DNA of 40,320 nt, from contig CAIOTH010000157.1 in the NCBI GenBank assembly GCA_903861145.1, forward strand, positions 1-40,320, read 5' to 3'. Below the pieces are notes generated by a model. The model made no database searches. It saw only the letters and a program-made list of their open reading frames with translations, and was not told the DNA's origin. The stretch comes from an uncultured Bacteroidota bacterium. Lineage in GTDB: Bacteria; Bacteroidota; Bacteroidia; Chitinophagales; LD1. Every line of letters starts with the position of its first letter. The first letter of the stretch is position 1. Position numbers and translations under genes: made by a program. Of this stretch, positions 18,201 through 26,230 are shown one piece after another.

Positions 18201-19437
18201 CAACAACGTGGTAGTATCCACTGGTGCTGGCAATAATATTGTCAGTCGTTTCGCCGGTCGACCATACATAAGTATCAATACCAACAGGTATTGTAGCCTG
18301 CAAACTTACGGTTCCACCACACTGAACAACATTTGGCCCTAAGTGTGGTATATATTCAGGTAACTCCCATGCTCCTGCATCGCGTACTCCTGAAGCAGGA
18401 ACGTCATCGGCATCAGCAGCAGTTGCACCGGGACAAGTAGCGTGGTTTTGCGCTACACTTCCACAACCAATTGGCGCAACAGGTATGCAACCACCGTAGT
18501 ACCCGAATGATTGAAGAAGGGGATCTACACCAAAAACGTCAGTAGCTGTTGTAGTAAAATCCGAATTATCTGAAGGTTGTTGCAAAATATTACACCCGCC
18601 CGATTGCGTAGGCGTTACAAACCAAATACATGGCGTTGAGCCACTGGAAGTATTACCCCAGAAAATATTGTTGGCAATATTGATATTATTCGGGCTTCCA
18701 TTATTAAATATTACGCCACCCGCGCCTCCATTTCCGACTATGCTATTGTAAGCAAAAGTACAATTTAGAATATTGCCTGCAGTTGGCACGTACATGGCGC
18801 TAGCAAAAGCAGTAGCCTGGTTTTCATAAAAAGTACAGTTATAAAAATTAGCGCTACCAAATGCAGCTACAGCACCACCCTCGCCACCACTTGGACCACC
18901 CAGACCCACACTGTTGTTGAAAAAAGAACAATTATGCGCTGTAACATCAATTCCCGATACCGCACCTCCGAAAGAAAGCGGCCCAAATCCCCCGGCAATA
19001 CCGTTATTATAAAAGTAGCAATAATTCAAATATAATATATTAGAATTTATAACCGCTCCCTGACCACCGGTAGGTGTATTTATGTTGCAATTAGTAAAGT
19101 TAAGGTAGTTAATGGTTAAGGGCACTGTTGAAACTGAAACAAAAAACAAAGAGTTTGTTGAACCATCATTTGTGCCATCAATAGTAGGATTCTGACATAC
19201 ATTACCGGAAATAAGCAAGCTATCAGACACAGTAAAAGGGCTTAACGGCGAAATAACTGCTGAAGAAGCCAGGTTAACTATAATAGTATCCATACCCGGG
19301 TTAGCGTTAGCCTGTAAAATTGCCTGGCGCAATGAACCGGCACCCGCATCAACCGTTGTTACAACGACGTACGTATTGCTTTTTGCAGCAAATGTAATGA
19401 GCAGAAAAACCGTGGCGAGTAGAGAAATTTTCTTCAT
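15247..19437 (-). CDS. Giant beta-helix / Ig-repeat adhesin with T9SS type B sorting domain
   Basis: A 1396-aa surface protein. The start is the ATG at 19437 ('MKKISLLATVFLL' signal peptide, cleavage near 'AAKS'); a TTG two codons upstream is unlikely. Residues ~23-365 form a right-handed beta-helix of the type found in 'choice-of-anchor' proteins, opening with 'VVTTVDAGAGSLRQAILQAN' and containing repeated 'NC.F..N' turns. Residues ~366-995 are nine tandem Ig-like modules of about 70 aa, each with 'QCGG.V.L.AG' and a second Cys near 'GCSASG'. Three further Ig-like modules follow, then a gliding-motility-associated C-terminal domain ('LLPNVITPNGDGFND', 'IFDRWGMIVYET') that marks it as type B T9SS cargo. 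The following gene encodes its probable SprF-like partner. The ligand is unknown. Confidence 0.9.
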   Translation of the reverse strand: MKKISLLATVFLLITFAAKSNTYVVVTTVDAGAGSLRQAILQANANPGMDTIIVNLASSAVISPLSPFTVSDSLLISGNVCQNPTIDGTNDGSTNSLFFVSVSTVPLTINYLNFTNCNINTPTGGQGAVINSNILYLNYCYFYNNGIAGGFGPLSFGGAVSGIDVTAHNCSFFNNSVGLGGPSGGEGGAVAAFGSANFYNCTFYENQATAFASAMYVPTAGNILNCTFAYNSIVGNGGAGGVIFNNGSPNNINIANNIFWGNTSSGSTPCIWFVTPTQSGGCNILQQPSDNSDFTTTATDVFGVDPLLQSFGYYGGCIPVAPIGCGSVAQNHATCPGATAADADDVPASGVRDAGAWELPEYIPHLGPNVVQCGGTVSLQATIPVGIDTYVWSTGETTDNIIASTSGYYHVVVSDIYGCSASDSIQIYIEPRPEVNLGGPYAQCAGTVMLNAGNVGDNYSWNTTATSQTITVGSTGTYSVTVTDPNSNCSASATTNVTIHSLPVVNLGGPYEQCGGSVTLNAQHAGSTFYWSDGTSGQTLAADASGFYSVTVTDGNGCTGMGGATVTIDPVPFVYLPADTTACGSSMILNAGSGPGYTYQWQDNNNTQTENATVNGTYSVTVTNSYNCTASAQSNVTLLSAPVINLGPNINQCGGTAVVNAGNNGDTYLWSDGSTNQQLQATTSGTYIVTVTDPSTCSATGSIQIYIQAQPFVDLGADTTQCGGVISLDAGNPGNLYFWSDNETTQTILVSSTGNYSVTVIDPNGGCSASGSINVTIFQVPVVNLGPDTTQCGGSVTLYAGNAGSTFVWGDGSTADSIVATTPGQYSVTVTNGSNCSAAGSINVYIQTVPSVYIGEDVRQCGGSVTLDAGNPGYGYAWSDADTTQTTVVSTTNTYSVTVTNLVNHCSSADTINVIIDTIPVVNLGPDTTQCGGTITLDAGNAGSTYLWSDNSSSETLVVSASGIYRVSVTNGNGCSATGSITVTINPIPVVTLSLPTNVCITVPPFLLSGGSPLGGTYFEADTAIALFNPNWQGIGSHQITYVYTNIYSCTDSASGSIFVRPQPSVTIVDLPYLCTTSSEVNLNNYFTPGGGMYTGVGVSGSFFYPNLVPPGNDTIVDMYTDSFGCMDTSDLAVVIHAPVHVNMTSSVADFTICQTQSITFTATGAENYQFFVNDTPQSGPSSTNTFTTTTLSNHSMIYVVGSNPCSTDTSEPMVIDVITPPVVNAGRDTTINLGQTVQLQGIATGIGNLTFLWTPGTGLNFINVPNPTFSGTDSITFWLKATDSYGCVDSASVSIGVIVPDNVLLPNVITPNGDGFNDIWKLNSKINLDGSHLVIFDRWGMIVYETDNYANNWGGTYKSTGQVLPDDTYYYVLKVPAQDNHVYEGPINIISGSTK
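16470..18345 (-). repeat. Nine tandem ~209-bp repeats encoding Cys-paired Ig-like modules
   Basis: The codons for 'QCGG' or a close variant recur from 18324 (repeat 1) to 16650 (repeat 9), about 209 bases apart on average. The variants seen in order are QCGGTVSL, QCAGTVML, QCGGSVTL, ACGSSMIL, QCGGTAVV, QCGGVISL, QCGGSVTL, QCGGSVTL and QCGGTITL. Every module has a second cysteine about 45 residues later, so one disulfide per module is likely. 'YxWSD' sits at the middle of most. Confidence 0.88.
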
Positions 19438-19688
19438 ATGCAATAATGTATGTTATAATAAAAACTAAAACCTTATTCGATGTTAAATGGGCGCTGACAG
19501 CAAAATAGCTACACAGAATTCAAAATCCGGTGTTTAAGACAATACTTCTTCATGCAAAGAATCATATATAATGAGGTATTCCCTAAGATTTTTGCCTATC
19601 ATTTTAAACAGATAGAATTTTAATTCTGCTTTATTAGACAGAACAAAAATCTACACGTTCCATAAAGCTCCGGATATCAAAACAAACA

Positions 19689-20546
19689 TTATTTGCCGTA
19701 ATTATAAAACCCCTTTCCCGTTTTCTTACCCAGATGTCCTGCGTCAACCTTTTGTTGCTGTATGCGCGAAGGACGGAATTTGGCTTCGTTGTGAAAAGAA
19801 TTAAACAGAGAAGTAGTTACTGCAAAATTAATATCGTTACCTACAAAATCCATTAGTTTAAAGGGCCCCATTTTAAAGCCCGCGCTTTCCATTAGCGAAT
19901 CAATGGTTTCGGTGGTGGCCAGGTTTTCTTCCAGTATCTTTAGACTTTCGACATAGTAGTGGCGCGCAACCCGGTTTACAATAAAGCCCGGCGAATCTTT
20001 ACACATAACCGGCGTTTTGCCTATTTGCATTGCCAGGTCTTTAATTGTTTGGGCAACTTCGGGTAGAGTTTCGGCACCGGTTATTACTTCAACCAGTTTC
20101 ATTAAATGTGCAGGGTTAAAAAAGTGCATGCCCACCACCCTTTCCGGATTGAGTACATCTTTAGCAATACGCGTAACCGGTATAGATGAAGTGTTAGTGG
20201 CAAAAATAGTTTCGGAACTATTAATTGTCGCTAGCTGTTTAAATAATTGCTGTTTGGGTTCGAGTAACTCAACTATGGCCTCAATAACTAAATCGGCCTT
20301 TAAGCCAGCAATGTCAGTTGTGTAGGTAATTTTCGCCATTGCAACGTCCGCTTCTACCTGCGAGATTTTTTGTTTCGAAACCGCAAAATCGAGATTTTTG
20401 TTTATTTCAGTTTTCGCTTTAGCCAGCTGCGTTTCATTCACATCAAACAAAACAACTTCAAGCCCTGCCTGGGCAAATATCTGCGCAATGCCGCACCCCA
20501 TGGCGCCAGACCCTGCAACAGCTGCCTTTTTAATAACCAATGCCAT
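19689..20546 (-). CDS. 3-hydroxyacyl-CoA (3-hydroxybutyryl-CoA) dehydrogenase
   Basis: A 285-aa cytosolic enzyme that oxidises (S)-3-hydroxyacyl-CoA to 3-oxoacyl-CoA with NAD+, as in beta-oxidation, butanoate or phenylacetate metabolism. The N-terminal Rossmann domain shows 'VAGSGAMGCGIAQIFAQAG' (GxGxxG at 12-17) and an acidic 'VLFDVN' that prefers NAD(H). The family catalytic histidine lies in 'VVGMHFFNPAHLMKLVEVI', and 'KDSPGFIVNRV' opens the C-terminal helical domain, with 'GPFKLMDFVGNDINFAV' and 'GHLGKKTGKGFYNYG' at the end. Single-domain length is like Hbd or PaaH rather than the fused FadB. A strong hairpin lies about 40 bases upstream of its start. Confidence 0.95.
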   Translation of the reverse strand: MALVIKKAAVAGSGAMGCGIAQIFAQAGLEVVLFDVNETQLAKAKTEINKNLDFAVSKQKISQVEADVAMAKITYTTDIAGLKADLVIEAIVELLEPKQQLFKQLATINSSETIFATNTSSIPVTRIAKDVLNPERVVGMHFFNPAHLMKLVEVITGAETLPEVAQTIKDLAMQIGKTPVMCKDSPGFIVNRVARHYYVESLKILEENLATTETIDSLMESAGFKMGPFKLMDFVGNDINFAVTTSLFNSFHNEAKFRPSRIQQQKVDAGHLGKKTGKGFYNYGK

Positions 20547-20585
20547 ATCTTTTAATTATGCTGCTAAAGAGCATTAATTTTTCGA

Positions 20586-20616
20586 AAAAACTGGTGGATT
20601 GTATCCACCAGTTTTT
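20586..20616. terminator. Strong terminator-like hairpin in a divergent intergenic region
   Basis: A perfect 14-bp stem (20586-20599 with 20603-20616) encloses a 3-base loop TGT. It has an A run on the left and a T run on the right, so it looks like a terminator on either strand. It lies 40 bases upstream of the dehydrogenase start codon (minus strand) and 190 bases upstream of the M16 peptidase gene (plus strand), where no gene needs termination. It may be an attenuator in the dehydrogenase leader or the end of an unannotated small RNA. Confidence 0.7.
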
Positions 20617-20773
20617 GGCGTATTAGCAAATTAGAAGCACTTTATTTAACCTAATCTTAATTACAACACACTGATTTTAAACTATTTGACACCATGCCTT
20701 GCTTCCCTACTCTGTTTATTCGCACCCTCTTAAACGATATATTCACACCCTGCTAAACTCACTCCAAAATCAA

Positions 20774-20781
20774 TACATTTG
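20774..20781 (+). promoter_or_regulatory. Candidate -7 element for the M16 peptidase operon
   Basis: TACATTTG is an exact match to the Bacteroidota -7 consensus TAnnTTTG, 24 bases upstream of the ATG at 20806. It overlaps the alternative TTG start at 20779, which argues for the ATG. No convincing -33 TTTG was found at the usual distance. Confidence 0.4.
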
Positions 20782-20805
20782 CCCCCCATATCTATAATAG
20801 CGAGC

Positions 20806-22044
20806 ATGACAAAGTTTGAGCAATTTCAATTGAGCAATGGTTTAAAAGTAATAGTGCATGAAGACGCCACCACTACCATGGCAGTGGTGAATGTTTTATA
20901 TAAAGTTGGTAGCCGGGATGAAACACCCGAGCAAACAGGGTTTGCCCATTTGTTTGAGCATTTTATGTTCGAGGGCTCAGTAAATGTGCCTGAGTTTGAC
21001 ACCCCGCTGCAAAATGCAGCCGGCGAAAACAACGCTTTTACTTCAAACGATATTACCAACTACTACGATATTTTGCCAGCCAACAACCTTGAAACAGCTT
21101 TTTGGTTAGAAAGTGACAGAATGCTATCTCTTGCTTTTGAGGAAGAAAGCCTGGCAACCCAGAAGAACGTGGTAATGGAAGAGTTTAAGGAACATTACAT
21201 TAATCAACCTTATGGTGACGTTTGGCACAAAATGTGCGCACTTGCTTATAAAGTGCATCCTTACCAGTGGCCGGTTATAGGTAAAGAATTATCGCACATT
21301 GAACAGGTAAAACTTGCATCAGCACGTAACTTCTTTTTTAAATATTACAGGCCCAATAATGCTGTGCTTGTAGTTGCGGGTAACGTAAAGGCCAACGAAG
21401 TAAAAGCGCTTGCCGAAAAGTGGTTTGGCGAAATACCCGCAGGTGAAAAAATAAACCGCCAAATACCTAAAGAGCCCGAGCAAACCGAAGCCCGAGTACA
21501 AGATGTAAAAGCAGATGTGCCGGTTAATGCTATTTATAAGGCATATAGAATGTGCGCCCGTACCGATGCCGATTATCATGCCACCGACCTATTGCGTGAC
21601 ATTTTGAGCACCGGTGATTCTTCGCGCTTATATCAGCACCTGGTTAAAGAAAAGAAATTGTTTAGCAGCATTGGAGCCTACATAACCGAAACTATTGATG
21701 AAGGTTTGTTTATGGTTGAAGGAAAGCTAAGCGAAGGGGTAAGCATGGATGTAGCCGATGCTGCCATTGAAGAGGCACTTGAAACCATCAAATCTGAGCT
21801 GATTTCGGAAGAGGAAATGATAAAAGTGAAGAATAAAATAGAGGCTTACATGGTATTTGGTGAAACCAATATTTTGAACCGGGCCATGAACCTTGCCTAT
21901 TTTGAAATGTTGGGTAACCCGGATGACGTTAACCACGAAATAGAAAAGTATACTGCTTTAACACGCGAGAAACTGCAACAAATTGCCGCTAAGGTTTTTA
22001 GAAAAGAGAATTCGAATACTATAAGATATTTTTCAAATAATTAA
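20806..22044 (+). CDS. M16 family zinc peptidase, catalytic subunit
   Basis: A 412-aa protein starting at the ATG at 20806 ('MTKFEQFQLSNGLKVIVHED'), because a TTG at 20779 lies within a promoter-like element. It has the inverted zinc motif HxxEH ('AHLFEHFMFEG', H48, E51, H52) and an acidic cluster 'NVVMEEFKEH' (E125, E126, E129) at the spacing expected of the third zinc ligand, so it is the active partner of an M16B pair. No signal peptide is evident, so it is probably cytosolic. It is followed after 44 bp by a related gene that lacks the zinc motif. Such pairs form heterodimeric chambers that degrade peptides. The native substrate is unknown. Confidence 0.93.
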   Translation: MTKFEQFQLSNGLKVIVHEDATTTMAVVNVLYKVGSRDETPEQTGFAHLFEHFMFEGSVNVPEFDTPLQNAAGENNAFTSNDITNYYDILPANNLETAFWLESDRMLSLAFEEESLATQKNVVMEEFKEHYINQPYGDVWHKMCALAYKVHPYQWPVIGKELSHIEQVKLASARNFFFKYYRPNNAVLVVAGNVKANEVKALAEKWFGEIPAGEKINRQIPKEPEQTEARVQDVKADVPVNAIYKAYRMCARTDADYHATDLLRDILSTGDSSRLYQHLVKEKKLFSSIGAYITETIDEGLFMVEGKLSEGVSMDVADAAIEEALETIKSELISEEEMIKVKNKIEAYMVFGETNILNRAMNLAYFEMLGNPDDVNHEIEKYTALTREKLQQIAAKVFRKENSNTIRYFSNN

Positions 22045-22088
22045 ATGAGGATGAATTTTTGCCAAAGCAAAAATTACAAGAGCGACAT

Positions 22089-23360
22089 ATGAACAGAACG
22101 GAAGCCCCCAAAATAAAATTAATAGAACAGGTTACATTGCCTGAGTTTAAGTTACTGCATCTTGATAACGGCGTACCGCTTTATATAATTAACGCCGGCG
22201 AACAGGATGTTGTAAAACTTGAATTGATGTTTAAAGCCGGTAAATGGTTTGAGAAAAAAAACCTGGTTGCTGACTATACCAACCGTATGTTGCGCGAAGG
22301 TACCACCAAGCACTCTGCCAAAGCCATTGCCGACAAATTTGACTTTTATGGGGCTAATATTAATACCGGCGTGGGTTATGAAACCGGTGGTGCGGTATTA
22401 TACTCCTTAACCAAGCAAATAGACCATTTATTGGAGTTGCTGGTTGAAATATTTACCGAATCAACTTTTCCTGACAAAGAGTTTGAAACCATTATCAGCA
22501 ACAAAAAGCAAAAATTTGCCGTTGATTTAAAAAAGAATGAGTTTTTAGCCAATCGTAATTTTGTAAACGCTCTTTACGGGCAAAGCCATCCTTATGGCAG
22601 AGTAACAGAATTGGAGAATTTTGACCAAATGACAACGGCTGACTTTAAGGCTTTCTTTAAACAATATTATCATGCCGATAACCTGACCATAATTTTATCG
22701 GGAAGATTTGATGAGCAACTAATAAAAAAAATCAACGACTCTTTCGGGATTAAGAATTGGAGCGGCAAAAAAGCAGATGAAAATATTACACATACCATTG
22801 AGCCGGCAAAAGAACTGATACTGCATACCGAAAAGGCAGATTCGGTGCAAAGTGCCATTGTATTGGGTAACCTTAGCATCAACAAAAAGCACCCTGACTT
22901 TTTAAAGCTGTCGGTTTTAAATACTGTTTTTGGCGGGTATTTTGGATCAAGATTAATGAGCAATATCCGCGAGGAAAAAGGATATACTTACGGCATCTAT
23001 TCATCGTTTGTATCATATCCACATGGTGGTTTTATTGAAATCGCATCGGAAGTGGGCAAAGAGGTGCGCGAAGCAACGCTTAACGAAATAAAACACGAAA
23101 TAAGCCAGCTACGCACCGAACTTATTGACGAAGAGGAGTTGCAAATTGTGAAGAATTACATGAGCGGCAGAATACTGCGTAGTATTGATGGGCCTATGAA
23201 GTTTTCGGAAACACTGAAGGGTCTTATTTTGTACAACCAGGATGTTTCGTACATCCATCAATTGCTGAAAACAGTGCGCGAGGTTAGCAGCAATGAATTA
23301 CTTGAGCTGGCCAATAAATACCTGGATTACGAAAAAATGTATAAAATAACCGTGGGTTAA
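22089..23360 (+). CDS. M16 family peptidase, non-catalytic subunit
   Basis: A 423-aa protein with the M16 fold: 'PEFKLLHLDNGVPLYIINAG' at the start and 'EEKGYTYGIYSSFVSYPHGG' in the second half, which matches the conserved R/Y-type substrate region of the partner subunit. At the place of the zinc motif it has 'ADYTNRMLREG', so it lacks HxxEH and cannot bind catalytic zinc. It is expected to form a heterodimer with the active M16 subunit encoded just upstream. The start is the ATG at 22089; an in-frame TTG at 22059 gives an extension with no family support. No signal peptide is seen. Confidence 0.92.
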   Translation: MNRTEAPKIKLIEQVTLPEFKLLHLDNGVPLYIINAGEQDVVKLELMFKAGKWFEKKNLVADYTNRMLREGTTKHSAKAIADKFDFYGANINTGVGYETGGAVLYSLTKQIDHLLELLVEIFTESTFPDKEFETIISNKKQKFAVDLKKNEFLANRNFVNALYGQSHPYGRVTELENFDQMTTADFKAFFKQYYHADNLTIILSGRFDEQLIKKINDSFGIKNWSGKKADENITHTIEPAKELILHTEKADSVQSAIVLGNLSINKKHPDFLKLSVLNTVFGGYFGSRLMSNIREEKGYTYGIYSSFVSYPHGGFIEIASEVGKEVREATLNEIKHEISQLRTELIDEEELQIVKNYMSGRILRSIDGPMKFSETLKGLILYNQDVSYIHQLLKTVREVSSNELLELANKYLDYEKMYKITVG

Positions 23361-23457
23361 ATACTATTGGAGGGCCGAATGCCATAAGTTCATAAAACAT
23401 CTGTGCAACTAAAGCGTTTCAGGTTTAATCTTTAAATAACATAGCAGGTATAAAACA

Positions 23458-25278
23458 GTGAGCAAGCGCATAATTTTCATCTCTTTATTTATTCTGGCCC
23501 TGACCGTTAGGAATTTTGGGCAGGTTATTAATCCGCCTACCATATTGTGCGTAAGCAATTCTAACGGCGATGTTATCATCAACTGGGGACTACCTACTAA
23601 TAATTGCGGCCCGTTTGTTAATTACACCATTTACGCTTCGTCAACATCTCCCACTGGTCCTTACACTTTAGCTGCTACTATAACAACACAGGCAACCAGC
23701 ACTTACACCTTAACCGGATACTTCACTGCTCACCCCAATTGGTGGTTTTATATGGAAAGCAGTTACAATTGCCCCGGAGGCACTGTTATTTCTTCGGATA
23801 CAATTGACAACCAAAGTCCCGCTACTCCTGCAATTGTTAGTGTAACCGTTACCCCCAACAATCAGTCAATTGTAACCATCGATCCCAGCACTTCTCAGCA
23901 AACAAGCCATTATATTCTGTATTATTATCTGCCTAACGGAACTGCAATTCCATGGGATACCGTTTACGGAATTAAGGATACCGTTGTAACTGATACTTCA
24001 ACAATCCTGCAGCACGACCCGTCGCAATTTGCACAGGTTTTTACGGTAGCTGCTGTTGATAGTTGCGGTAACCGGAGCGCGTTTAACACCCATCCGCAAA
24101 ATACCATTTTAGCTACTGCGGCCAATACCGAGTGCCAAAGGCAGGTTAACATTACCTGGAACCGGTATATTAATTGGCCCAGCGGCGTAGCACAATATGA
24201 AATTTGGGTGAGCAAAAACGGCGGACCGTTTACGGAAGATGGATTTGTTGACACAGCTACCCTTACATACGGCTATACCAATTTCAATACAGGCGACACA
24301 CTTCAAATTTTTGTGCGGGCAACAAGTGCCGCCGATACCAATATCGTTTCAAACAGCAACGTAATTCATTTAAAGGCAATTATTGTTCAGCCGCCTTCTT
24401 ACATCTACATAACAAATGTTACTGTAAACGCCGCTAACCAAATTGATATTACCTGGACTATTGATACCGTTGCACAGCTAATCTTCTATAAGGTGCTTCA
24501 AAGTGTTGATGGTGTAGTTTACAGCCCTACCGAGCAAATACCGGTGCCAACTCCGTTGCAGCATTTTGAAACATTCGGCGATTCGGATTATGTTTTTCCG
24601 CAGAATAATCCGTATTACTACGAGATTGATGCATATGATAGTTGCCAGAATCAATACGTAAGCCCTTTTGCAAAAACCATTTGCCTTACCGGCATCCTCT
24701 ACGATTATTATGTTGCCAAACTAACCTGGAACGATTTTTTGCTGGCCAACGCAACGGTGTTGCGCTATAACCTTTACCGTGATTTTGGGAATGGATTTCA
24801 GCTTGTTCACACTTTTCAACCGGGTGTAAATCTGTATTTTGATTCGTTACAACTGCTACCCAATTTTTTGGGTGAACGAGGCACTTTCTGCTATCGTATT
24901 GAGGCAGTGTATTTTCTTAATTTACCAAGCCCCAGCGGTTACCAGGATACTTTAATCAGTTCATCTAACCAGGTTTGCATTGTGCACAGGCCGGTTATCT
25001 ATGTGCCAAATGCATTCTCTCCCGGGCTTAACGGCGCACCTGCGGAAAATCAGACTTTTCACCCCACTATAATTTATGGCTCGCCTACTAATTATTCGTT
25101 ACTGATTTTTGACCGGTGGGGCACAAAAATATTTGAAAGTAATGACCTCGCTATAGGTTGGAACGGAACCAATCACGGTAAAGAAGCAGAAATGGGAGGA
25201 TATGGATATTTGATTGACTTTACTGCAGATGACGGCACTTTGATTGAACGTAAAGGAATGGTGCTGTTAGTTCGCTAA
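23458..25278 (+). CDS. Fibronectin-III-like surface protein with T9SS type B sorting domain
   Basis: A 606-aa secreted protein that begins at a GTG codon (23458) followed by 'SKRIIFISLFILAL', a signal peptide with cleavage near 'FGQ'. The mature protein holds about four or five fibronectin type III-like modules, recognised by openings such as 'GDVIINWGLP', 'RQVNITWNRY', 'NQIDITWTID' and 'YVAKLTWNDF'. Pairs of cysteines are spread through them. The last ~90 residues are a gliding-motility-associated C-terminal domain: 'VIYVPNAFSPGLNG', 'LLIFDRWGTKIFESND', 'GWNGTNHGK', ending 'GMVLLVR'. It is a third type B T9SS cargo protein. No SprF-like partner is adjacent, so it may use another one in the genome. 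Function is unknown. Confidence 0.88.
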   Translation: MSKRIIFISLFILALTVRNFGQVINPPTILCVSNSNGDVIINWGLPTNNCGPFVNYTIYASSTSPTGPYTLAATITTQATSTYTLTGYFTAHPNWWFYMESSYNCPGGTVISSDTIDNQSPATPAIVSVTVTPNNQSIVTIDPSTSQQTSHYILYYYLPNGTAIPWDTVYGIKDTVVTDTSTILQHDPSQFAQVFTVAAVDSCGNRSAFNTHPQNTILATAANTECQRQVNITWNRYINWPSGVAQYEIWVSKNGGPFTEDGFVDTATLTYGYTNFNTGDTLQIFVRATSAADTNIVSNSNVIHLKAIIVQPPSYIYITNVTVNAANQIDITWTIDTVAQLIFYKVLQSVDGVVYSPTEQIPVPTPLQHFETFGDSDYVFPQNNPYYYEIDAYDSCQNQYVSPFAKTICLTGILYDYYVAKLTWNDFLLANATVLRYNLYRDFGNGFQLVHTFQPGVNLYFDSLQLLPNFLGERGTFCYRIEAVYFLNLPSPSGYQDTLISSSNQVCIVHRPVIYVPNAFSPGLNGAPAENQTFHPTIIYGSPTNYSLLIFDRWGTKIFESNDLAIGWNGTNHGKEAEMGGYGYLIDFTADDGTLIERKGMVLLVR

Positions 25279-25288
25279 AGGCTGTTCC

Positions 25289-25414
25289 TTAACCTCTTTT
25301 GCGCCCGTGTAAAGGATGGCCGGTTTTATCTAATTGGTCGGTATCTTTATTAATTACCAGTTGATAAAGCAGCAGCAGAACAGCTGCAATGATGAGGATG
25401 GTTAGTAAATCCAT
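25289..25414 (-). CDS. 41-aa predicted single-pass membrane mini-protein
   Basis: A short ATG-to-TAA frame below usual length cutoffs. The product starts 'MDLLTILIIAAVLLLLYQLV', one strong hydrophobic helix of about 18 residues, followed by a polar tail with 'DTDQLDKTGHPLHGRKRG'. A helix plus charged basic tail is typical of small inner-membrane proteins. The stop ends 10 bases from the stop of the convergent T9SS cargo gene. Nothing shows that it is expressed, and the AT-rich upstream region carries no clear promoter. Confidence 0.45.
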   Translation of the reverse strand: MDLLTILIIAAVLLLLYQLVINKDTDQLDKTGHPLHGRKRG

Positions 25415-25824
25415 ATATAGGGGTTAAATGGGTTTAATTTGTATTGCAAACCGAATAAAAAGCAGCAACTCTTTATTCGCTAACACCTCTCCTACTTTGG
25501 GCTTTTAAATCAAAAAGCTACACAAATCTCCAGCAATAATGTTCAACAGAAAAAATAGTCGTGTGTCTCTGCTTCAAATATAACAAAAACCTTAAAAAAC
25601 CAAATAAAATAGTAGATAAGAAACTTTAAATTAATAATAAATTGCACTATAAAACAACATTCAATTACTCAATTTTACAAAAAGTATGGATTAAGTAATT
25701 ATGACTAAAGTCATGTTTGTCAAATAAGCCAATCTCGTCTATATTTAAACCTATATAAATCCTACTGCGGATACCCGGAACCCGCAAAATATTTAAGTTT
25801 GAATGCTCATTAAAATGTCAGGCA
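25415..25824. other. 410-bp AT-rich gene-free stretch with a -7 element near its end
   Basis: I see no coding frame, RNA gene or strong hairpin here. It is very AT rich from about 25540 to 25760. A TAAGTTTG at 25794-25801 matches the Bacteroidota -7 consensus exactly and could drive the secreted protein gene whose ATG is at 25825. No good -33 box is present at standard spacing. Confidence 0.4.
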
Positions 25825-26208
25825 ATGAAAACTGCTTTAGTCCTCCTCTTATCAATCTTCGTTTTTATTTATGTAAATCTTAGGGCACAGGACCTTGTGG
25901 GCTTATCGCATAAGCAGGTTTTGGATTACTGGCAAAAGAAAGTACCTGCAGACCAGATAAATGATAATAACGATTTGATGGTAATAAACGGCACCACCTT
26001 TTGCAGTTTTGAAAAGAAGATTTGCGTTGATTACACAACTACAATTGCTGCCGCAGAGATTGAGAAATATAAAGCAGACTTGAACGCCAATAAAGAACTT
26101 ACTTATGACGATAAAACCCAAACATGGGTTAATGCGGTAAAAAAGTTTGCATGGAAATTAACCAAAGCAAGTGAAACAGATTACGAACTGGAATGCAAGA
26201 AACTTTAG
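25825..26208 (+). CDS. Small secreted protein of unknown function
   Basis: A 127-aa protein with a clear signal peptide (MKT, hydrophobic core 'ALVLLLSIFVFIYVNL', cleavage after 'RAQ' near residue 21). The mature ~105 aa begins 'DLVGLSHKQVLDYW', continues with 'GTTFCSFEKKICVDYT' (two cysteines, possibly a disulfide) and ends with a third near the C-terminus. It is mostly charged and probably folds as a small alpha/beta domain. The N-terminal part resembles uncharacterised Bacteroidota secreted proteins in which a conserved helix is followed by a cysteine-containing hairpin. I do not recognise a function. It stands alone, with a -7-like box upstream. Confidence 0.7.
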   Translation: MKTALVLLLSIFVFIYVNLRAQDLVGLSHKQVLDYWQKKVPADQINDNNDLMVINGTTFCSFEKKICVDYTTTIAAAEIEKYKADLNANKELTYDDKTQTWVNAVKKFAWKLTKASETDYELECKKL

Positions 26209-26230
26209 TACCAGTGGTTTCGAGCCCGTT

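Noticed and set aside
10650-18345. Repeats as a CRISPR array
   Set aside because: They are long, protein-coding, in frame and diverged; there are no short identical repeats with unique spacers.
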